Source of the DNA: Methylococcales symbiont of Hymedesmia sp. n. MRB-2018
GTDB taxonomy: Bacteria > Pseudomonadota > Gammaproteobacteria > Methylococcales > Methylomonadaceae
NCBI GenBank assembly: GCA_003666385.1
Contig: QPIN01000059.1
Location: 24,990-88,989, forward strand
Direction: 5' to 3'
Length of the DNA: 64,000 bases
The notes under the pieces were generated by a model. The model saw only the letters and a list, made by a program, of their open reading frames with translations, had not been told where the DNA came from and ran no database searches. A program made the position numbers and the translations under genes. Shown here piece by piece: positions 1-10,700 of the stretch. The stretch's first letter is position 1, and each line of letters opens with the position of its first letter.

Positions 1-69
1 GCCATTGCGTAGACAGCCTTTAAAAGGTGCGTTTTTTAATCATGCTTCTATCCGATTGTTATTCCCTCT

Positions 70-801
70 ATGTCCTTGATTAAGGATACTCTGTTTGCCT
101 CTCCCATTGAATCTGTAAGTTCTTTTAAATTTGATAGTGCTGTGGTTAATGTCTTTGCAGACATGATTCAACGTTCAGTGCCTGGCTATCAAACGATTAT
201 TTATGCTATCGGTTTAGTGGCAGATCGTTACGCAAAAGAGCATACAGTATGTTATGACTTAGGTTGTTCTTTAGGTGCGGCGACCCTATCTATGCGCCAT
301 CAAATATCTACTCAGCACTGTAAAATCATTGCGGTTGATAATTCGCCAGACATGCTGCGGCAATTTAAAAAAACCCTAGATGAGGATGATGGTCATCAAG
401 AAGTCGATGTAGTCTGTGCAGACATCCGCGACGTCCCTATTAAGAATGCTTCAGTTGTGGTGTTGAATTTTACTTTACAATTTATATTGGTAGAAGATCG
501 CTATGATTTTTTGCAAAAAATATATCAAGGTCTAATGCCTGGCGGTGTTCTTATTTTGTCAGAAAAACTAAGATTTGAAGACCAAAGACAACAATCATTG
601 CAAACAGATTTACATCATTTATTTAAAAAATCACAAGGCTATAGTGATTTAGAAATTAGTCAAAAACGTTCTGCATTAGAGAATGTATTAATTGCAGAAA
701 CCTTTGTCGAACACCAACAAAGACTACAGTCTGTCGGTTTTAGTAGTGTGGAAGTCTGGTTTCAATATTTTAATTTTGCTTCTATAGTGGCGTTAAAATA
801 A
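70..801 (+). CDS. cmoA: CmoA, carboxy-SAM synthase
   Basis: Makes carboxy-S-adenosyl-L-methionine from SAM and prephenate, the cofactor CmoB uses to build the wobble modification cmo5U34 in tRNA. The 243-residue length is normal for the family. The early FKFD..V..VF.DMIQRSVPGY stretch (about residues 19-40) is a CmoA hallmark, and the class I methyltransferase glycine loop DLGCSLG lies at residues 63-69. cmoB follows after 30 bp on the same strand, the usual pairing. Start taken at the first ATG. Confidence 0.95.
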   Translation: MSLIKDTLFASPIESVSSFKFDSAVVNVFADMIQRSVPGYQTIIYAIGLVADRYAKEHTVCYDLGCSLGAATLSMRHQISTQHCKIIAVDNSPDMLRQFKKTLDEDDGHQEVDVVCADIRDVPIKNASVVVLNFTLQFILVEDRYDFLQKIYQGLMPGGVLILSEKLRFEDQRQQSLQTDLHHLFKKSQGYSDLEISQKRSALENVLIAETFVEHQQRLQSVGFSSVEVWFQYFNFASIVALK

Positions 802-831
802 ATACAAATGGTAACTGCTTAGTTAATACAA

Positions 832-1806
832 ATGATTGATTATAAGCCATTATTTCAAGCACTTATAGATGCAAAAGCAGATAATTGGGTAGAGATAATT
901 CCGCAGCAATTAAAGCGTGCTTTCGAGCCAAACAGGAATGGAGGCGCAATTAAATGGCTAGAAATTATTGCTAACTTACCTAGCGGCATGGCATCAACAG
1001 CAGACTTAAATTCTGCATGGGTCAAAATAGGTCAATCAAAAGATATTGATAGTAAAACGCACTCCCTATTATTAGAGCAACTAAAGTCGTTTCACCCTTG
1101 GCGAAAAGGTCCTTATGATTTATTTGGAATTAAGATAGATACTGAATGGAGATCAGACTGGAAATGGGATCGATTAAAGGACAGCATTGCGTCCTTAAAT
1201 AACAGACTGGTTCTGGATGTGGGTTGTGCCAATGGTTATCATTGTTGGCGTATGCTGGGCGTCGGTGCGCGTATGGTGGTTGGGGTTGAGCCGTTGTTAC
1301 TGAATGTATTGCAGTTTCAACTGACCCGACTATTACATGGAGAAGCTCCAATATATGTTTTACCCATTGGACTGGAGCAAATTCCAACTAAGTTAAATGC
1401 TTTTGATAGCGTATTTTCAATGGGGGTTTTGTATCATAGAAGATCACCTATTGATCACTTGTTAGCACTAAAAGACTGTCTGCGCCCTGGAGGAGAATTG
1501 GTGCTTGAAACCTTGGTTATAGAGGGCGGCCTAGGCGAGATGCTGTTACCCAAAGGACGTTATGCCAAAATGCGTAATGTTTGGTTTTTACCGAGTTGTG
1601 AGACTCTAATAAGCTGGATGGAGCGCTGTGGATTTAAAAGTTGTCGAGTGATTGATGTTAACAAAACCATGCTAGAAGAGCAGCACAGCACAGAATGGAT
1701 GCGGCTTCATTCCTTGAAAGAGTTTCTGGATCCAAATAATTTAAATTTAACCTGTGAAGGGCTTCCTGCACCTAGGCGAGCTATTATTGTTGCTAATGCC
1801 CCTTGA
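832..1806 (+). CDS. cmoB: CmoB, tRNA U34 carboxymethyltransferase
   Basis: Transfers the carboxymethyl group of carboxy-SAM to 5-hydroxyuridine at tRNA position 34, completing cmo5U. At 324 residues it is family-sized. Visible features are the HPWRKGP(Y/F) element near residue 88 and the SAM-binding loop VLDVGCANGYH at about 127-137, followed by the MGVLYHRRSP motif near 200. It lies directly downstream of cmoA and is probably co-transcribed. Confidence 0.95.
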   Translation: MIDYKPLFQALIDAKADNWVEIIPQQLKRAFEPNRNGGAIKWLEIIANLPSGMASTADLNSAWVKIGQSKDIDSKTHSLLLEQLKSFHPWRKGPYDLFGIKIDTEWRSDWKWDRLKDSIASLNNRLVLDVGCANGYHCWRMLGVGARMVVGVEPLLLNVLQFQLTRLLHGEAPIYVLPIGLEQIPTKLNAFDSVFSMGVLYHRRSPIDHLLALKDCLRPGGELVLETLVIEGGLGEMLLPKGRYAKMRNVWFLPSCETLISWMERCGFKSCRVIDVNKTMLEEQHSTEWMRLHSLKEFLDPNNLNLTCEGLPAPRRAIIVANAP

Positions 1807-1842
1807 TTATTCAATTAAACCATACTTGTAATACCCACCCCA

Positions 1843-2058
1843 TTAGGGTGATCCCTCGGCCAAAGCTATTTGAATAGCAATAAGAGGATTAATACCTTTG
1901 CTTGCCATCGTTTGCAGGCAACTTGATACCACAATAGCGTGGGCATAAACTTCAGAGCGGGAGCGTGCCGATACTTTTTGTTTTGCCTTCGCCATTATTA
2001 AATCCAGCTCATCTCTATTATGGGTCGATGAAACAGGGGGGCTTTTGCAAAAAGCCAT
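1843..2058 (-). CDS. small hypothetical protein
   Basis: Open frame of 71 codons that could also start at an internal Met (about residue 22, MAKAKQKV). The first part is basic and the second half is aliphatic (NPLIAIQIALAEG). No recognised domain, signal peptide or convincing ribosome site. It lies between cmoB and a glycosyltransferase, close to a decayed region, so it may be a remnant or not a gene. Confidence 0.3.
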   Translation of the reverse strand: MAFCKSPPVSSTHNRDELDLIMAKAKQKVSARSRSEVYAHAIVVSSCLQTMASKGINPLIAIQIALAEGSP

Positions 2059-2119
2059 ACCGATGCCTAATGTTCTTTTAACCGCCCCCAGAGATTACCC
2101 ACTTAATATTCAAAAGAAC

Positions 2120-2971
2120 CTATTTAATGATAGGCACAAGCTTTCGGTAGATGGCTCTAATTGTCTGTTTAGGTCTAAAAGCCAGTAGTGTCCATATTAT
2201 TTCTTTAAAAGAAAGGTTGACTTGCTTATAGGCTAAAAACGAGGCAGTAATTCCAGCCTTTTGGCGTAAATTTAGCCTGCCCATTTTCTTGGTCAATCTT
2301 TTTTTTGCCAATCTTAGTATTTCTTCAGGTTTTTCAGAGATTCTTCTCCCACCATGTGCCCTGTCAAGCATATAGGTATTTTTATTAATGTTTACGAAAG
2401 GCTTGTGTGGTTGGGTAATTCTAAACCACATATCCCAATCTTGCCAAGCAGGCATCTTAGGGTCAAAAAAATCCGCTTCCACAAAGGCCTGGGTAGGTGC
2501 AAAAACTTGGGAGCCGATATGATTTTTATACTTTAAATCATTTTTGCTTACGACTGGAATGAATTTAACTTTGAGGTGTTTTCCATCGGGTTGTAACGTG
2601 CTTAAAGAATCAAATAATCCAGAAGATTTATGACCTATTTGTGTCCAAGTATTTACAAAGTAAGTAATTCTATTTTTATCGGAAAAATAATCATCATCAT
2701 CTAATCCAGTGATAAATTCACCTCTGGCATGTTTTATAGCCCTGTTTCTGCTTTTACAAGCGCCTAATGACTCCTCATTTCTAAGGAAAATTACATTTTT
2801 ATGGTCTTTAAAGTTATCTTTTAATTTTTGAAATTGTATAAGTTCAGAGCCATCATCAACCACAATCAGTTCCATATTTTTATAGGTTTGCTTAAGCACC
2901 GATTCAATTGCCCTCGTTGCTAGGGTAAGACGGTTTTTTGTTGGCATATAGACTGAAACAAGTTTTCTCAT
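2120..2971 (-). CDS. family 2 glycosyltransferase
   Basis: GT-A fold glycosyltransferase, probably adding a sugar to a surface polysaccharide or LPS from a nucleotide-sugar donor. Residues 5-14 read VSVYMPTKNR, followed by ELIVVDDGS near 35-43 and the metal-binding acidic cluster TGLDDDDYFS near 88-97, all typical of GT2. The 283-residue length fits. The C-terminus is basic (KK.GRLNLRQKAG) without clear membrane segments. It stands alone; acceptor and donor cannot be read from the sequence. Confidence 0.85.
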   Translation of the reverse strand: MRKLVSVYMPTKNRLTLATRAIESVLKQTYKNMELIVVDDGSELIQFQKLKDNFKDHKNVIFLRNEESLGACKSRNRAIKHARGEFITGLDDDDYFSDKNRITYFVNTWTQIGHKSSGLFDSLSTLQPDGKHLKVKFIPVVSKNDLKYKNHIGSQVFAPTQAFVEADFFDPKMPAWQDWDMWFRITQPHKPFVNINKNTYMLDRAHGGRRISEKPEEILRLAKKRLTKKMGRLNLRQKAGITASFLAYKQVNLSFKEIIWTLLAFRPKQTIRAIYRKLVPIIK

Positions 2972-3540
2972 TTGGACAATGTTAATTTAAGATTAAGGTG
3001 AATTCGACCCATAAACGCATCAATACCAATTGACGAGCACCCACAAACCCCTGTCACCCCTAAAAACAGCTGATAAGGTATTTTAAATCCCCCTGGCACT
3101 TTCGTGGTCTGGAATTTAATCTGTTCACTGTCATTTTAACATCATCGAGTGCAGCGTCAATCAGCAGTCTTGTCCAATCAGAGTTAAGCTGTTTTTTATC
3201 GGTTTGTTTAATTTATCTCTCAACCCATGCTATATCTGAGTGGTGCCAGAAGAACAAATTAGCACGGGGCTGGGAAGTGCGGCAAATCCAATGGAGGCAG
3301 ATGTTGCTTATGATACAGAGGACAAGGTTGTTGCATTAATTGCTAAAGTTATTGGGAATGCGACAACTGCGGAAATAGTTTAAGAACGATGTAGATGGAT
3401 AGAAACCATTGATCAATGGGACTTTTGGTGTTGAATTAATACGTTGAGTAGCTACTAAAAACAGGATTGTTTATTACAATGCGTATATAATGATCGGCTT
3501 GATATTGTTCTAGGTTCAATTTTTCAGGAATTTTCAAATT
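2972..3540. other. gene-poor decayed region
   Basis: No intact gene seen. It holds a frameshifted IS30-type transposase tail on the minus strand (separate entry). A plus-strand open frame of 47 codons at 3240-3383 begins with GTG and ends NATTAEIV; it has no recognised domain and is probably the end of a lost gene. A TATAAT at about 3486-3491 precedes the small membrane protein gene at 3541 but has no convincing -35 partner. Confidence 0.4.
3040..3125 (-). pseudogene. IS30-type transposase C-terminal remnant
   Basis: Read on the minus strand, 3121-3089 encodes LNSRPRKCQG and the next frame continues GFKIPYQLFLGV. Together they match the usual end of IS30-family transposases (LN.RPRK..GFKTP.E.F). 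The two halves are offset by a frameshift in a run of five G, and the remainder of the transposase is missing. Family known from the motif; identity by recognition only. Confidence 0.5.
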
Positions 3541-3867
3541 ATGAATAAAATTAATGTTGCTCTGGTAAGGCTTTTTCAATTTGTTGTATTTGTTTTTTTT
3601 ACATTTATGGTTTTAGCCTATTTTGGAGCAATGATTCTAGTGCCTTTGGATTTGGTGGTATTGATTGTTAAAGTCATGGATGTTGTTGGTCTGGGGGGTA
3701 TGATAGGTGCGACAGTAGCAATACCGATAGTTGCTTATCTAGGCATGATCGTATACAAAACCCCAGGTCTAGTTGACATGATTGTAGGAATTGGTCTGGA
3801 TTTAATCAAGCACGGTAAAGAACGTGTTGAGGCTTTTAACGCAATTGCTGAAAGTATAAAAGTTTAA
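3541..3867 (+). CDS. small two-helix membrane protein
   Basis: Protein of 108 residues, unrecognised. Two hydrophobic stretches (about residues 8-40 and 50-75, the latter glycine-rich with GLGGMIGATVAIPIVAYLGMIV) suggest an inner-membrane hairpin. The C-terminal 35 residues are charged and amphipathic. An AGGA element lies about 10 bp before the ATG. It is isolated between a decayed region and a convergent HAD phosphatase gene, so context gives no function. Confidence 0.55.
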   Translation: MNKINVALVRLFQFVVFVFFTFMVLAYFGAMILVPLDLVVLIVKVMDVVGLGGMIGATVAIPIVAYLGMIVYKTPGLVDMIVGIGLDLIKHGKERVEAFNAIAESIKV

Positions 3868-3903
3868 TTCTTAAGTATAATTAAGTTCTAATTTATTCAA
3901 AGC

Positions 3904-4584
3904 TTATACCTCGCCCAGCGTCACTACATTATTTCTCAAACTAATAATGGGCCAGCCATTTTTATGGGCATGCTCCCGTAATTTATCATCAGGGTCTACG
4001 GCAACAGGGTTATCTACTCGTTGTAATAATGACAAGTCATTATGAGAGTCCGTGTAAAACCAACTGTCTTCTAATGTTTCTGATGAAGATTCTAGCCATT
4101 CTTCCAGCAATGTTACTTTACCTTCTTGATAACAGGGAGTACCAAGGAAATTTCCGCTATATTGACCATCAATAAATTCTGGCTTAGTTGCAAGCAGATT
4201 ATCTATACCAAATAATTTTACAATAGGTTCGGTAATAAATCGGTTGGTTGCGGTAATCACCATGACGGTATCACCTTTAAAGCGATGTTTATTGACCAAA
4301 CGAATAGCAGGTTTTAGTAGAATAGGTTTAATCGCTTCGGTGATAAATTGTTCTCGCCAATGATGCATTTTTTCAGCCTTGTGGAGGGCTAATGGTGCTA
4401 ATGAAAAATGTAAAAATGCGCTAATATCCAATTCCCCTTTTTTGTAATCCTGATAAAATTTGGCATTGGCTCCTTCATATTGCTCTTTATCAACAATACC
4501 TTGGTCAACAAGAAATTGTCCCCATAAATAATCGCTATCATCTGAAATAAGCGTGTTATCAAGATCAAATATCGCTAAACTCAT
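3904..4584 (-). CDS. HAD-IB family phosphatase
   Basis: Haloacid dehalogenase-fold hydrolase of the SerB/CicA-like IB subfamily, probably a soluble phosphomonoesterase. Motif I is FDLDNTL (residues 6-12) with the two catalytic aspartates. Motif II is VMVITATNRF near 108-117, and the GKVTLLEEWL lysine region and the motif III-like YTDSHNDLSLL near 178-188 follow. The 226-residue length is usual. Substrate unknown. It stands alone after a likely terminator of the upstream glycosyltransferase. Confidence 0.85.
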   Translation of the reverse strand: MSLAIFDLDNTLISDDSDYLWGQFLVDQGIVDKEQYEGANAKFYQDYKKGELDISAFLHFSLAPLALHKAEKMHHWREQFITEAIKPILLKPAIRLVNKHRFKGDTVMVITATNRFITEPIVKLFGIDNLLATKPEFIDGQYSGNFLGTPCYQEGKVTLLEEWLESSSETLEDSWFYTDSHNDLSLLQRVDNPVAVDPDDKLREHAHKNGWPIISLRNNVVTLGEV

Positions 4585-4648
4585 TTTTAAATCCTTTTCT
4601 ATCTCATAAAGGTGCAGAAGTTCATATCAACGGTGAAAAAATCAAACG

Positions 4649-4671
4649 CACACCTGAACCTAAAAGGTGTG
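4649..4671 (-). terminator. hairpin terminator after GT25 gene
   Basis: Perfect 7-bp inverted repeat CACACCT/AGGTGTG with a 9-nt loop. On the minus strand the stem is followed by CGTTTGATTTTTTC, so it looks like an intrinsic terminator for the glycosyltransferase gene ending at 4729. Confidence 0.5.
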
Positions 4672-4728
4672 AATATAAGTAGATATTAAGTTGGAATATA
4701 AATGGATACTAATTTTGACGTTGAGTTT

Positions 4729-5568
4729 TTAAAAATATCGGCGTAGGGGTTTGATTCTTTTCCAGAAAATAGTGGCTGAGCCGATAATTTGCTTCGTACC
4801 CAAGGTTCCTCCGAATTTTAAGACAAACAAATATGTCAACCTAATCAGTTTGCCTGACAAGGTCTCTGGACGGCTGAATGGATAGCGTTTACATATTTCT
4901 TCCCTATCAGCATGGATTGCACTCATCTGTACTAATATTTCATCTGAGACAATGACAGGATTTTGCACAGCGTATAAATTAACATATTTATCCACGCCCG
5001 TAAAATGATCCGTTGGGCGTGATATTGGCTGCAAACACTGTACTAATTTTCTGGCACCACGGTTATTTAAATAATAGCCATGCGTCCCATAGGCAGTTTC
5101 AGCTAATCTCCTTATCCTGTGTGTTTGGTTTAACTTTTTGCTATACCAAAAACTGTATTTTGCCTGAATATACCCCGAAGAACCACGATGCCCTAAAAGC
5201 ATTAGCTCCCAGTTTTTGGGGAGTTTATCAATTTCTGCCAAACAACTTAGCAGTGCATTGTCAAATTGGATATCGTCTTCAAAAATCAATGCTGTCTCAA
5301 TATCATCATCTATCATCTTTTGATAAATCAATTTATGACTCAAAGCACAGCCAATTTCCCCTTTAGTCATCGGTCTACGAAGATTTTTCATGGCTTGTTC
5401 TTCCGAATAGACGCTATTTATTTCCGTTGCGCTGAGTAATCGCCCATCTACTGCATCAATAAATTCCACTGCTAAATTATATTTTTCGCACAATTCCTCC
5501 ATGTGCTGTTTTTTATTAAGCTGTTTTTTTAGATTAATAATAAAAATGGGGATTTTTATTTTTTGCAT
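4729..5568 (-). CDS. family 25 glycosyltransferase (LPS type)
   Basis: Glycosyltransferase of the LOS/LPS type (GT25), expected to add galactose-like sugars to lipooligosaccharide. Seen: IFIINLKKQ at the start, the FIDAVDGR motif near 37, the conserved KGEIGCALSH near 70 and the acidic ALIFEDDIQFD near 93-103, all diagnostic. At 279 residues it is full length. A decayed pyruvyltransferase reading frame lies just upstream on the same strand, so this is a remnant of a larger glycan locus. Confidence 0.85.
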   Translation of the reverse strand: MQKIKIPIFIINLKKQLNKKQHMEELCEKYNLAVEFIDAVDGRLLSATEINSVYSEEQAMKNLRRPMTKGEIGCALSHKLIYQKMIDDDIETALIFEDDIQFDNALLSCLAEIDKLPKNWELMLLGHRGSSGYIQAKYSFWYSKKLNQTHRIRRLAETAYGTHGYYLNNRGARKLVQCLQPISRPTDHFTGVDKYVNLYAVQNPVIVSDEILVQMSAIHADREEICKRYPFSRPETLSGKLIRLTYLFVLKFGGTLGTKQIIGSATIFWKRIKPLRRYF

Positions 5569-5575
5569 AGAACTA

Positions 5576-5804
5576 TTATTTTTGAATCAGATTGGCCAGA
5601 TTTTGCATAATAAATTTCTTTGTTTTTTCAATGTCCAGGCTTGGGGGTGCCCAATCAACATTATTTTTATAATAATTCAGCATCAACAAATTCACCAACC
5701 TCAAAACCTAATTTTTTGATGGCACGCATCGCTACTATGGTTTGAATTTCATCACCTAGATTAGAGGAATGTCGATATTCAAAGGTTGAAATTTTTTTTG
5801 TCAC
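5576..5804 (-). pseudogene. internally deleted polysaccharide pyruvyl transferase
   Basis: Minus-strand frame 5804-5667 starts GTG and encodes ..FEYRHSSNLGDEIQT.., like the N-terminus of polysaccharide pyruvyl transferases (N.GDEIQ). In another frame, 5660-5576 encodes NVDWAPPSLD.EK.. and a stop, like the C-terminus of the same family. About 75 codons remain of a protein that is usually near 300, so the middle is gone and the join is out of frame. Identification rests on the motif pair, by eye. Confidence 0.5.
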
Positions 5805-5875
5805 AATTTTATTTTAAATGGGTATCTCCTAATGCTAACCCCCTGACATTTAATGTCAATAAAAAGTGTTAATTA

Positions 5876-5963
5876 GCTCTCGTCCATAAACTATAAGCCA
5901 TTGAAAAGCACATAAAAAGCTACCGTTACAGGCGGGGAGGGGGGGTGATTGCGCTGGTATAAT
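5876..5963 (+). repeat. dispersed promoter-bearing repeat, copy 1
   Basis: Starts GCTCTCGTCCATAAACTATA and ends in TGGTATAAT at 5955-5963. A second copy lies at 29059-29144 with the first 40 bases nearly identical and the same ending. TGGTATAAT is an extended -10 promoter motif, and both copies point into the next gene (here pgi, ATG 115 bp downstream). The middle of this copy contains a G-rich run. Confidence 0.65.
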
Positions 5964-6077
5964 TTATAGCACCTCAAATAATGAAGACAATTATTTCAAA
6001 AACCTTATTCCCAATAATTGGCGTACAATTCAACACATAAGCTATTCTTTCACATCGTTAAATACGGAGTCACTTTA

Positions 6078-7706
6078 ATGTCATCACTCATAAAGTCAGC
6101 CATTTGGCATGATCTTCAAAATCATTTTCATGACATCTCTAGTTTACATATGAGAGACATGTTTGCTGATGATATTCATCGTTTTGATAAGTTCTCTTTG
6201 TGCTTCAACGATATTCTTTTCGATTATTCTAAAAATAGAATAACTGATAAAACGCTACCGTTATTACTAGAGCTTGCCAAGCACAGACAATTAGATAAAA
6301 AAATCAAAGCCATGTTTGCAGGTGAAAAAATCAACCAAAGTGAAGATAGGGCTGTTTTGCATATCGCATTGAGGAATCGCAGTAACCGCCCTATCTTAGT
6401 GGATGGTCAGGATGTTAATGCCGATGTAAATCGGGTTTTAAAAAAAATGCGGCGTTTTTGTGATGCTGTTCATTCGGGTAACTGGCGTGGGTTTACCGGT
6501 AAAGTGATGACCGATGTGGTTAATATTGGTATAGGTGGTTCTGATTCAGGACCAAGAATGGTTGTTAGGGCTTTACAGCCTTACTCGATAAATAAAATTC
6601 AAACACACTTTGTCTCTAATGTTGCACAAGCCGACTTACTTAGCACGCTAAACAAGTTGAACCCAGAGACCACTCTGTTTTTAATCGCATCAAAAACATT
6701 TACTACTCAAGAAACCATAACCAATGCTGTTTCAGCTCGCAGCTGGCTGGTCGATGCATTATCAGACCAAAATGCAGTCGACAAACACTTCGTGGCTATT
6801 TCAACGAATAAGGAAAAAGTCGTTGAATTCGGCATTGATCCAGAAAATATATTTGAATTTTGGGATTGGGTTGGTGGTCGTTTTTCTCTTTGGTCGGCCA
6901 TCGGCTTATCCATCCCTTTAACCATTGGCATGGATAACTTTGAAAAACTATTAGACGGTGCCCATGATGTTGATGAACACTTTAGGCTAACACCTTTTAA
7001 ACAGAATATCCCCGTCATTATGGCACTGCTGGGTGTTTGGTATAACAATTTTTTTAAAACCGAATGCCAGGCTATTTTACCGTATGGTCATTATCTACGG
7101 TATTTTCCTGCCTTTATGCAACAAGGGGACATGGAAAGTAATGGTAAAAGCGTTGATGTTGAAGGAAACGCCGTAGATTATCAGACCGGCCCTATTATAT
7201 GGGGTCAAACAGGCACTAATGGACAACATGCCTTTTACCAGCTTATCCATCAGGGTACAAAGCTGATCCCCTGCGACTTTTTAGTACCTGCAACAAGTTA
7301 TCATGACCTGCCAGACCATCACAATATGTTGATTTCTAACTTTCTGGCTCAGCCTCAAGCCCTGATGCAGGGAAAAACGGCAGAACAGGTCATCAGTGAA
7401 CTTGACCCCTCCGAACACGATAGCATTCGGGTTAATGCCAAAGTTTTCCCTGGAAACATACCCACTAATTCATTTTTATTTAAACAATTAACAGCAAAAA
7501 CATTGGGTTCATTAATCGCTTTATATGAACACAAAGTGTTTGTCCAGGGGGCAATATGGAATATCAACTCATTTGACCAGATGGGGGTTGAATTAGGAAA
7601 GGTTCTGGCTGGTGTTATTTTTCCAGAACTACAGGATAAAGATAAGGTCAGCAGTCATGATAGCTCAACCAATGGTTTAATTAATCATTTAAAAAAAATT
7701 CGCTGA
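6078..7706 (+). CDS. pgi: glucose-6-phosphate isomerase
   Basis: Interconverts glucose-6-phosphate and fructose-6-phosphate in the cytoplasm. In ribulose-monophosphate-type one-carbon metabolism it would link the formaldehyde-fixing cycle to hexose phosphate. The 542 residues match the family. Visible are [11 protein letters not shown] (SIS fold), the signature around [16 protein letters not shown], and [11 protein letters not shown] with the catalytic region, ending in the [12 protein letters not shown] signature. The ATG at 6078 is preferred because GGAG lies 9 bp before it; a TTG extension to 6018 has no ribosome site. Confidence 0.95.
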   Translation: MSSLIKSAIWHDLQNHFHDISSLHMRDMFADDIHRFDKFSLCFNDILFDYSKNRITDKTLPLLLELAKHRQLDKKIKAMFAGEKINQSEDRAVLHIALRNRSNRPILVDGQDVNADVNRVLKKMRRFCDAVHSGNWRGFTGKVMTDVVNIGIGGSDSGPRMVVRALQPYSINKIQTHFVSNVAQADLLSTLNKLNPETTLFLIASKTFTTQETITNAVSARSWLVDALSDQNAVDKHFVAISTNKEKVVEFGIDPENIFEFWDWVGGRFSLWSAIGLSIPLTIGMDNFEKLLDGAHDVDEHFRLTPFKQNIPVIMALLGVWYNNFFKTECQAILPYGHYLRYFPAFMQQGDMESNGKSVDVEGNAVDYQTGPIIWGQTGTNGQHAFYQLIHQGTKLIPCDFLVPATSYHDLPDHHNMLISNFLAQPQALMQGKTAEQVISELDPSEHDSIRVNAKVFPGNIPTNSFLFKQLTAKTLGSLIALYEHKVFVQGAIWNINSFDQMGVELGKVLAGVIFPELQDKDKVSSHDSSTNGLINHLKKIR

Positions 7707-7756
7707 CTTGGTGGAAAACTAAAATTTAATGCCCCCCTTTTATTCAACATAGACTT

Positions 7757-10700
7757 ATGAAAATACTCAATATTTATTTTAAGAATATTAATTCACTGGA
7801 AGGCGAAAATCGCATTCATTTTGATCAGGTACCTTTATCTGAGTCGGGTGTTTTTGCCATTACAGGCCCTAATGGTTCAGGTAAATCGAGTATTTTAGAT
7901 GTTATCACTTTAGCTTTATACGGAGAAACATTCCGTTTTGATCGCCCTGCTGATCATGTAATGACTAAAGCCACAACGGAAAGTTTTGCAGAGGTTGAGT
8001 TTGAATTGGCTGGTAATAGCTATCGTTCAAGCTGGCGTGTTAAGAGAGATCGAAACAGCGCTGAGGGAGATTTATTGGCACCAGAAATGATACTACATCA
8101 TTTGAATGGCAGCGTGCAACTTATAGAGCAAAGCACGCAAAAAGTAAGAAGTCGTGTGGCTGAAATAACAGGGATGGATTTTCATAAGTTTAGTAAATCC
8201 ATGATTTTGGCTCAGGGCGATTTTTCTGCTTATTTAAATGCGCTTGATAGTGAGCGGATGGATATTCTGGAGAAAATCAGTGGTTCTGATATTTATCATA
8301 CACTTAAGAATCAGGCAGAAGAAAAAAACAAAGTGGCTCAAACGCAATTACAGGTATTACAACAAGAGCTTAATGCCATCCCCATTATAGATGCTGTGAG
8401 TAGAGAAGCCAACGAACTGGATTTAGCTGATTTTCAACAACAGCATCTTGAGCTAAAACAAGAATATCAGGAAATACATCAGCAGTTAGTTTCTGTACAG
8501 AAAGTTAGTAATCTGCAAAGTCAGTCTAAAACTTTGACTGATCAGCAAAAACTATTAGATACGCAGTTAGAAGAAAACCAGAAAAAACTGGATAAAATTG
8601 AATCCATGCAAGTGGTCAAGCGATTCGAAGGTGATTTAAAAGCACTTGATAATAAGCTTTCTGATACAGAACAAAGTCGGAAAACACTGAATGCTTATCG
8701 TAGTGAACTGGCTTTACTGCAAAAACAACTGAATGGGCACGAGTTTGATGTTAATACTGCCAGTACCCACGACACATCCCTATCAGAACAAAAAGCTAGC
8801 ATGGAGCAAATTAAGTTGAAATTGAATGAATTAAACTTAGCATTAGCACAAGAAAATGCTTTAATTCAATCAATGAATCAACAAGCTGTTGAATATAAAT
8901 CCACCCTAGAAGAGAACGAGGCCTGGTTGCAAGAACATGCAGTGGATCAACATTTACTCAATGAATTTCCTGAATTTACTCGTTTATCACTTCTTAAACA
9001 GGCACTGGCTGAAGCGACAGAAAAGCAGCAAGTATTTTTAAATTGGTCAAAAAACACCTCCAAAGGATTAAAACAATCTAAAGAACACAGTGAATCTTTG
9101 ACTAAAAAAGGCGCAGATTTAGAAGCTCAGATTAAAACAGATGAACAACTGTTAGAAACAATGAGTGAAGGTTATTCATTGCAACAGTTGTATGAAATGA
9201 AACTGCAACAACAAGAAAGACTTAAACAATTTCAAGAGTTAAGCGATCTTGCCAACGTCAATTCCAAATTGGGTAACAAGGGATTTTTAGAGGGATTATT
9301 TCAAGCCAAAGGCGCTGATAGAGAAGCACATGAATTGAAGCAGGAGGCAGAACAATTACAACTAGAAATCGGTAAAGAACAAAGGGTCATCGTCACCCTA
9401 GAAGCCGCCGTCTTTAATGAAGCATTGTTATTAAAAATGGAGGGGGAGAGACAGCATTTAAAAGATGATAAAGCGTGCCCTTTATGTGGCGCCCTGGATC
9501 ACCCCTATCTAAAGTATCCGCCTGCTGTTTCAAATTCAAAACAGATATTGCTTGAACAACGGAAAAAACTTAAACGTCTGAATACGGAGGCAAGCAGTTT
9601 GCTTAAACAAATTGCAACTTCTAAAAATCAGGCAAAAGTCGATAAGGAAAAAGCGGGTAAATTAGAAGCTATTTGTTCTCAGTGGAATAGTCTGGCAAAC
9701 AAGTTAAATGTTGCCCGTATGGGTTTAGATATTGAAAAATTTTCAGCTATTAAAGAATTAATTAATGAAGAAAAATCTGAATTATCTATTTTGAATACGC
9801 TGATTAAGAAATATTCCAGGCAGCAAGCAGTAATGGTTGAAGCAAAAGAAACGATTGAGGTCAACAAAAATAACTTAGCCCGTTTGAGTAAAGAGGCTGA
9901 GGCTTTAAATTCTGAAATAAATACTCGGCCAGATGAGTCTGCTGAGTTAGAGCAAAAGGTTTCCAGCATTCAGCAAGATGTACAAACTTTAGAAACAAAA
10001 ATTGCTGAACAGCTTAATGTATTCGGTGAAAAAAAACCGAGTAAAGAAATTAAAGAACATGAGCTGATTCGACACTTAAATACACGCAAACAAGCTTATA
10101 ATTCAAGAAAGGTGCATGCAAAAACCTTATTAGAACAGCTGCAAAGTCTAGAAACAAAAACAGCGGCATCGCCGTTTAAGATTGAACAACTAACAAAAGA
10201 TATTGAGAAAAATATAGCATTGGCTCAACAACAAGAGTTAGCTGCTTTACATTTGTCGCTGCTAGAAAAGCAAAGATTAATTGCCGATAAAGAAGTTATT
10301 TGTGGGCAACAAGAAAAAGATTCAGCGACCTTAAAACAAAATCTGCTAGAAAGTAGTCAAGAACTGGCTCAAGGTGATTTGAACGTGTTGAGAGAGGGTG
10401 TTGAATTAGTTAAAGGCAAAGGTAATGTGTTACAGACACGTTTAGAATTGACCCAGCGGCTTAATAAAATATGGAAAGACATAGAACAATCTCAAGCAGA
10501 ACTGGATAAAGAAAAAGCGATACTTTTAACGGATAAAAAAGAAGATGGGTTGTTACCTTTAGATAAATCCATGAAAGAAAAATTACATATTACAAAACAG
10601 GAAATAGACACATTACAGAATAAGTTGAAACAACAAAATATCATGCAAGAAAAGTATGATGCACTTTTGCAAAAAGTAACCCAGCAAAAAGAAAAAGCCA

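Noticed and set aside
5501..5719. Plus-strand 72-codon open frame opposite the GT25 start
   Set aside because: Antisense to GT25 and the pyruvyltransferase remnant, composition follows the opposite strand, no ribosome site.
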